The notes beneath the pieces were generated by a model. It did not search any database and was not told the origin of the DNA. It saw only the letters and a list, made by a program, of their open reading frames with translations. Shown in pieces: positions 60,887-64,000 of a DNA stretch of 64,000 nt. The translations under genes and the position numbers were made by a program. The stretch lies in contig CM067084.1 in the NCBI GenBank assembly GCA_034008185.1, positions 37,771,099 to 37,835,098 of the forward strand, given 5' to 3'. Each line of letters opens with the position of its first letter. Position 1 is the stretch's first letter. This DNA is from Gorsachius magnificus (Eukaryota; Chordata; Aves; Pelecaniformes; Ardeidae).

Positions 60887-61995
60887 ATGGCACCCTCCCG
60901 TCAGAAGGCTGCCTCTAAACTGCTGGTCAGAACGGATGCCTCAACGCAGACTGAGGCCTTGGAAAGCACGCAGCTGTCCAGGTCTCTGGCTGCAGGGAGT
61001 GCCACCAGCTGGCACTGGAAATGGACACCAGCAAAGGCAGCACCTGCATAAGATGCGACCAAGTAGACTGCCTACTCTGCCTGGTGGCGGAGCTGAGAGA
61101 AGAGGTGGACAGGCTACGGAGCATCAGGGAAGCTGAGCAGGAGATTGACTGGTGGAGCCGCACCCTGTTGTCCCAGAAACCAGTGCAGGAACAGCCACCA
61201 AAAAAGGCCCGGGATCAAAGGGAACTAGTATCCCCCCCCTGCCAGGATGAAGGAAGGGCCTCAAGGGAGAACACTGAGTGGAAACTGGTCTGCAGTCGGG
61301 GCAGGAGGAGAACCCTTTCCTTGCCCACCGCTTCTCCCCAGGTGCCTCTGCATAACAGGTATGAGGCTCTAGAGGTGGAAGAGAAGGTGGTGGACGGGGT
61401 AGGTGTAGACCTATCCACGACACAGGAGGCACAAAGATCGGAAAGACCTCCCCGTTGTATCACCACTACATCTATGAGGAAGAAGAGGCGGGTGATAGTA
61501 GTAGGAGATTCCCACCTGAGGGGAACGGAGGGACCGATATGCCGGGCAGACCCTGCTCTTAGGGAGGTCTGCTGCCTCCCAGGAGCCAGGGTTAGAGACG
61601 TCACCAGGAAACTTCCTAGCCTAGTCCGACCCTCGGACTACTATCCCTTGCTGCTCTTTCATGTGGGTGGCGATGAAGTAGCAGTAAGTAGCCCGAGGGT
61701 AATCAAAAAAGAATTCAAAGCCTTGGGGCGACTAGTGAAGGAATCTGGAGCGCAGGTTATTTTTTCCTCGCTCCTTCCAGTGGGGGGCAGAGACACGGGA
61801 CAATATGAGAAGACTCAATCTATTAACATGTGGCTTCGCGACTGGTGTCACCGCCACAGCTTTGGGTTCTTTGACCACGGGATGGTCTACAAGGCACCGG
61901 GCTTGCTGGCGTCAAATGGGAACCAGCTTTCTCAAAGGGGGAAGAGGGTCTTTGCCCAGGAGCTTGCGGGGCTCATTGACAGGGCTTTAAACTAG
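60887..61995 (+). pseudogene. CR1 ORF1 (RNA-binding/esterase protein), one frameshift
   Basis: CR1 ORF1 encodes a nucleic-acid-binding protein with an SGNH-hydrolase-like esterase domain. The ATG at 60887 (context gccatgg) opens a frame that includes DASTQTEALE and stops at 61051. The remaining protein continues in the next frame, open from about 60955 to 61995; residues before the Met at 61021 (VQVSGCRECHQLALE) clearly belong to it. One indel between about 60955 and 61000 therefore splits ORF1. Counting from the Met at 61021 (324 residues): a Cys cluster C9-x2-C12-x4-C17-x2-C20, a heptad-like helix at 21-42, a basic linker, then the esterase-like domain with VVGDSHLRGTE (Ser 164) and GAQVIFSSLLPV. 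Where the family has a D-G-x-H motif this copy reads S-N-G-N-Q (298-302), so the catalytic Asp and His are lost. Confidence 0.85.
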
Positions 61996-62081
61996 ATGTG
62001 AAGGGGGAAGGGGAACCTATTGGGCTTGCCAGAGACAGACTGGGGGATGAAAGACAAGGGTTTGAGGGACTGGGGGCTAGT

Positions 62082-64000
62082 ATGAGCCTTCAACCTGTTG
62101 CCCAGCACTGTGCCAGGGGCGCTGCAGCAAAGTTGAAGACGGGCGGAGGTGAGCCGGAGGCTCCTGGGGTAGCAGGAGCCAACAAGGAAAAGCCCGTGAA
62201 ACACCTCAAAGTAAATGAGCGGTGTTCTGCTATGAAGGTGACGAGGCCGACAGCTCATATGAAATGCCTCTATACAAACGCACGCAGCATGGGAAACAAA
62301 CAAGAGGAGTTGGAAGCTATCGTGCTGCTAGAAAGCTACGACCTGATCGCCATTACGGAAACTTGGTGGGATGAATCCCACGACTGGAATGTAGCTATTG
62401 ATGGCTACAGGCTGTTCAGAAGGGACAGGCGAGGAAGGAGGGGCGGAGGCGTTTCCCTTTACATCAAGAAATCAATACAGTGTGAAGAGCTGGCCCTGAA
62501 GAATAGCCATGAGCAGGTCGAAAGCTTATGGATAAGAATCAGAGAGAGAGGCAACAAAGGGAACCTGGTGGTTGGTGTCTACTACAGGCCGCCAGATCAA
62601 GAGGAGCCGACTGACGAAGCGTTCTTCCTCCAACTCTGGGAGGCTTCGTGCTCGCAGGCTCTCGTCCTGCTGGGGGACTTCAACCACCCTGACATCTGCT
62701 GGAAAACCAGCACGGCAAGCTGTAGGCAATCCAGCAGGTTTCTTGAATGCATTGAGGACAACTTCTTAAGCCAGGTAATAGACACCCCTACCCGAGGGGA
62801 TGCGATACTGGACCTGGTGGTCACCAATGCAAGTGAGCTCGTCGGAAATGTCAAGATCGGAGGCAGCTTGGGTTGCAGTGATCATGCGCTGGTAGAGCTC
62901 ACACTCCAGAGGGAAATGGGAAGAATGAAGAGTATAGTCAGGACCCTGAATTTTAGAAAAGCAAACTTCCAGCTCCTCCAGGAGATAGTCGGAAGGACTC
63001 CCTGGGAAACGGTCCTCAGAGACAGGGGAACAGAACAGAGCTGGCAGCTCTTTAAGGAAGTGATCCACAGAGCGCAAGAGCTCTCGATCCCCAGGTGTAA
63101 GAAATCGGGCAAAGAAGGGAAGAGACCAGCATGGCTGAGACGAGACATGCTGGACAAACTAAGGAGGAAGAGGGAGCTGCACAGGCAGTGGAAGCAGGGA
63201 CAGGCATCCTGGGAAGAGTATAGGGACGCGGCCCGGTTGTGTAGGAATGGGGTCAGGAAGGCCAAGGCTCAGCTGGAGCTAAACTTGGCTAGGGATGCAA
63301 AGAATAACAAGAAGGGTTTCTACAGGTATATCAGCCGGAAAAGGATGGTTAAAGAAAGCGTACCCCCACTGATGAGCGAGACTGGCAAGCTGGTAATAGC
63401 AGATGAGGAGAAGGCTGAGGTACTCAACAACTTTTTTGCCTCAGTCTTCACTGGGAAGCTCTCTCCTCACCCCACCCGAGTTGATGGATGGCATGAGGGA
63501 GACAGGGAGGGCAAAACCCTTCCTGCTGTAGGAGAAGATCAGGTTCGTGACCACCTGAGGAACCTGAATGCGCATAAGTCCATGGGACCTGATGAGATGC
63601 ATCCCAGAGTCCTGAGGGAATTGGCCGATGTAGTCGCCAAGCCACTCTCCATGATATTTGAAAAGTCATGGCAGTCAGGTGAAGTCCCTGGTGACTGGAA
63701 GAAGGGAAACATTGTGCCCATTTTCAAAAAGGGTAGAAAGGAAGACCCTGGGAACTACCGACCTGTCAGCCTCACCTCTGTGCCTGGGAAGATCATGGAA
63801 CAGATCCTCCTAGAAGCTATGCTAAGGCACATGGAGGCCAGGGAGATAATTCGAGATAGCCAGCATGGCTTCACCAAGGGCAAGTCCTGCCTGACGAACC
63901 TAGTGGCTTTCTATGATGGTGTGACAGCATCAGTGGACAAGGGAAAACCAATGGACGTCATCTATCTGGACTTCTGCAAAGCCTTTGATACAGTCCCCCA
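62082..64000 (+). CDS. CR1 ORF2 endonuclease-reverse transcriptase, 3' part outside window
   Basis: This protein nicks target DNA and reverse-transcribes CR1 RNA at the site. The frame is open without a stop from upstream of the ORF1 end to the window edge. The first Met after ORF1 is at 62082, with further Met codons at 62232 and 62259. AP-type endonuclease motifs are [10 protein letters not shown] (62268), ITETWW (62352), [17 protein letters not shown] (62673) and SDH (62877-62885). A linker follows with [20 protein letters not shown] and FFASVF. RT blocks are [53 protein letters not shown] and block [12 protein letters not shown], with catalytic Asp at 63969. The second catalytic motif lies past the edge. 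All visible catalytic positions look conserved. There is no evidence that the remainder is intact. Minus-strand ORFs over this region are shadows. Confidence 0.9.
   Translation, partial: MSLQPVAQHCARGAAAKLKTGGGEPEAPGVAGANKEKPVKHLKVNERCSAMKVTRPTAHMKCLYTNARSMGNKQEELEAIVLLESYDLIAITETWWDESHDWNVAIDGYRLFRRDRRGRRGGGVSLYIKKSIQCEELALKNSHEQVESLWIRIRERGNKGNLVVGVYYRPPDQEEPTDEAFFLQLWEASCSQALVLLGDFNHPDICWKTSTASCRQSSRFLECIEDNFLSQVIDTPTRGDAILDLVVTNASELVGNVKIGGSLGCSDHALVELTLQREMGRMKSIVRTLNFRKANFQLLQEIVGRTPWETVLRDRGTEQSWQLFKEVIHRAQELSIPRCKKSGKEGKRPAWLRRDMLDKLRRKRELHRQWKQGQASWEEYRDAARLCRNGVRKAKAQLELNLARDAKNNKKGFYRYISRKRMVKESVPPLMSETGKLVIADEEKAEVLNNFFASVFTGKLSPHPTRVDGWHEGDREGKTLPAVGEDQVRDHLRNLNAHKSMGPDEMHPRVLRELADVVAKPLSMIFEKSWQSGEVPGDWKKGNIVPIFKKGRKEDPGNYRPVSLTSVPGKIMEQILLEAMLRHMEAREIIRDSQHGFTKGKSCLTNLVAFYDGVTASVDKGKPMDVIYLDFCKAFDTVP

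Larger units (their letters stand above)
17692..64000 (+). other. ARHGAP24: ARHGAP24 intron downstream of the PH exon (partial)
   Basis: Inferred intron starting at the GT donor of the PH exon and continuing past the window edge. The next PH-domain exon of the family was looked for by eye and not seen. The intron contains most of the repeats in the window and one unassigned CpG-rich block at about 32.6-33.1 kb. Confidence 0.72.
60497..64000 (+). mobile_element. Near-full-length CR1 LINE, runs off the window
   Basis: Has all parts of a complete CR1 in order: GC-rich 5'UTR (60497-60886), ORF1 (60887-61995, one frameshift) and ORF2 from about 62082 to beyond the edge. Most CR1 copies are cut to a few hundred bp, so a copy with its 5' end is rare and points to a recent insertion. 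The 5' edge is taken as the switch from AT-rich to GC-rich sequence. It lies in the same direction as ARHGAP24. The 3' end is outside the window, so full length cannot be proved. Confidence 0.9.

Noticed and set aside
62526..63727. Several minus ORFs of 60-127 codons
   Set aside because: They are antisense shadows of the open CR1 ORF2.
1..64000. CRISPR arrays, tRNA or rRNA genes, bacterial operons
   Set aside because: No regularly spaced repeats, no recognised tRNA or rRNA sequence, and the sequence is clearly vertebrate intron.

Overview
The window looks like nuclear DNA from a bird. It is intron-rich, carries many CR1-type LINE fragments, and holds three solo LTRs of endogenous-retrovirus families that I recognise as typical of birds. 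The one host-gene coding segment I can support is an 88-nt exon at 17604-17691 (+). Its translation matches the middle of the PH domain of ARHGAP24 (FilGAP, a Rac-directed RhoGAP). I therefore read the whole window as two very long ARHGAP24 introns, on the + strand, flanking one exon. The neighbouring PH exons were not found, so they should lie outside the window.

Layout. 1-17603 is the upstream intron: a 1.1-kb solo LTR (3116-4227, minus), a collapsed CR1 remnant (about 5590-5756), an inverted CR1 3' end (about 11222-11416) and a CR1 tail remnant (about 16465-16530). 17604-17691 is the exon. 17692-64000 is the downstream intron: a CR1 ORF2 pseudogene whose reverse-transcriptase core is deleted (about 18225-19960), a short CR1 3' end (25340-25515), two related solo LTRs (26322-26906 and 40484-41033, both minus), an unassigned GC- and CpG-rich block (about 32570-33130) and CR1 scraps at 41.8, 45.2 and 53.2 kb. 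It ends in a nearly intact CR1 (about 60497 to the window edge) with GC-rich 5'UTR, ORF1 and the start of ORF2.

The terminal CR1 is the most striking part. ORF2 is open over the whole visible 1.9 kb (endonuclease and the first half of RT). ORF1 seems interrupted by one frameshift, and its esterase-like domain has lost the expected final Asp/His motif. The other point of note is the CpG-rich block about 15 kb downstream of the exon, a candidate alternative promoter. Nothing points to CRISPR, operons or bacterial genes. Nearly all short ORFs are chance frames or lie inside repeats. Assignments rest on reading and remembered family features; no search was run.
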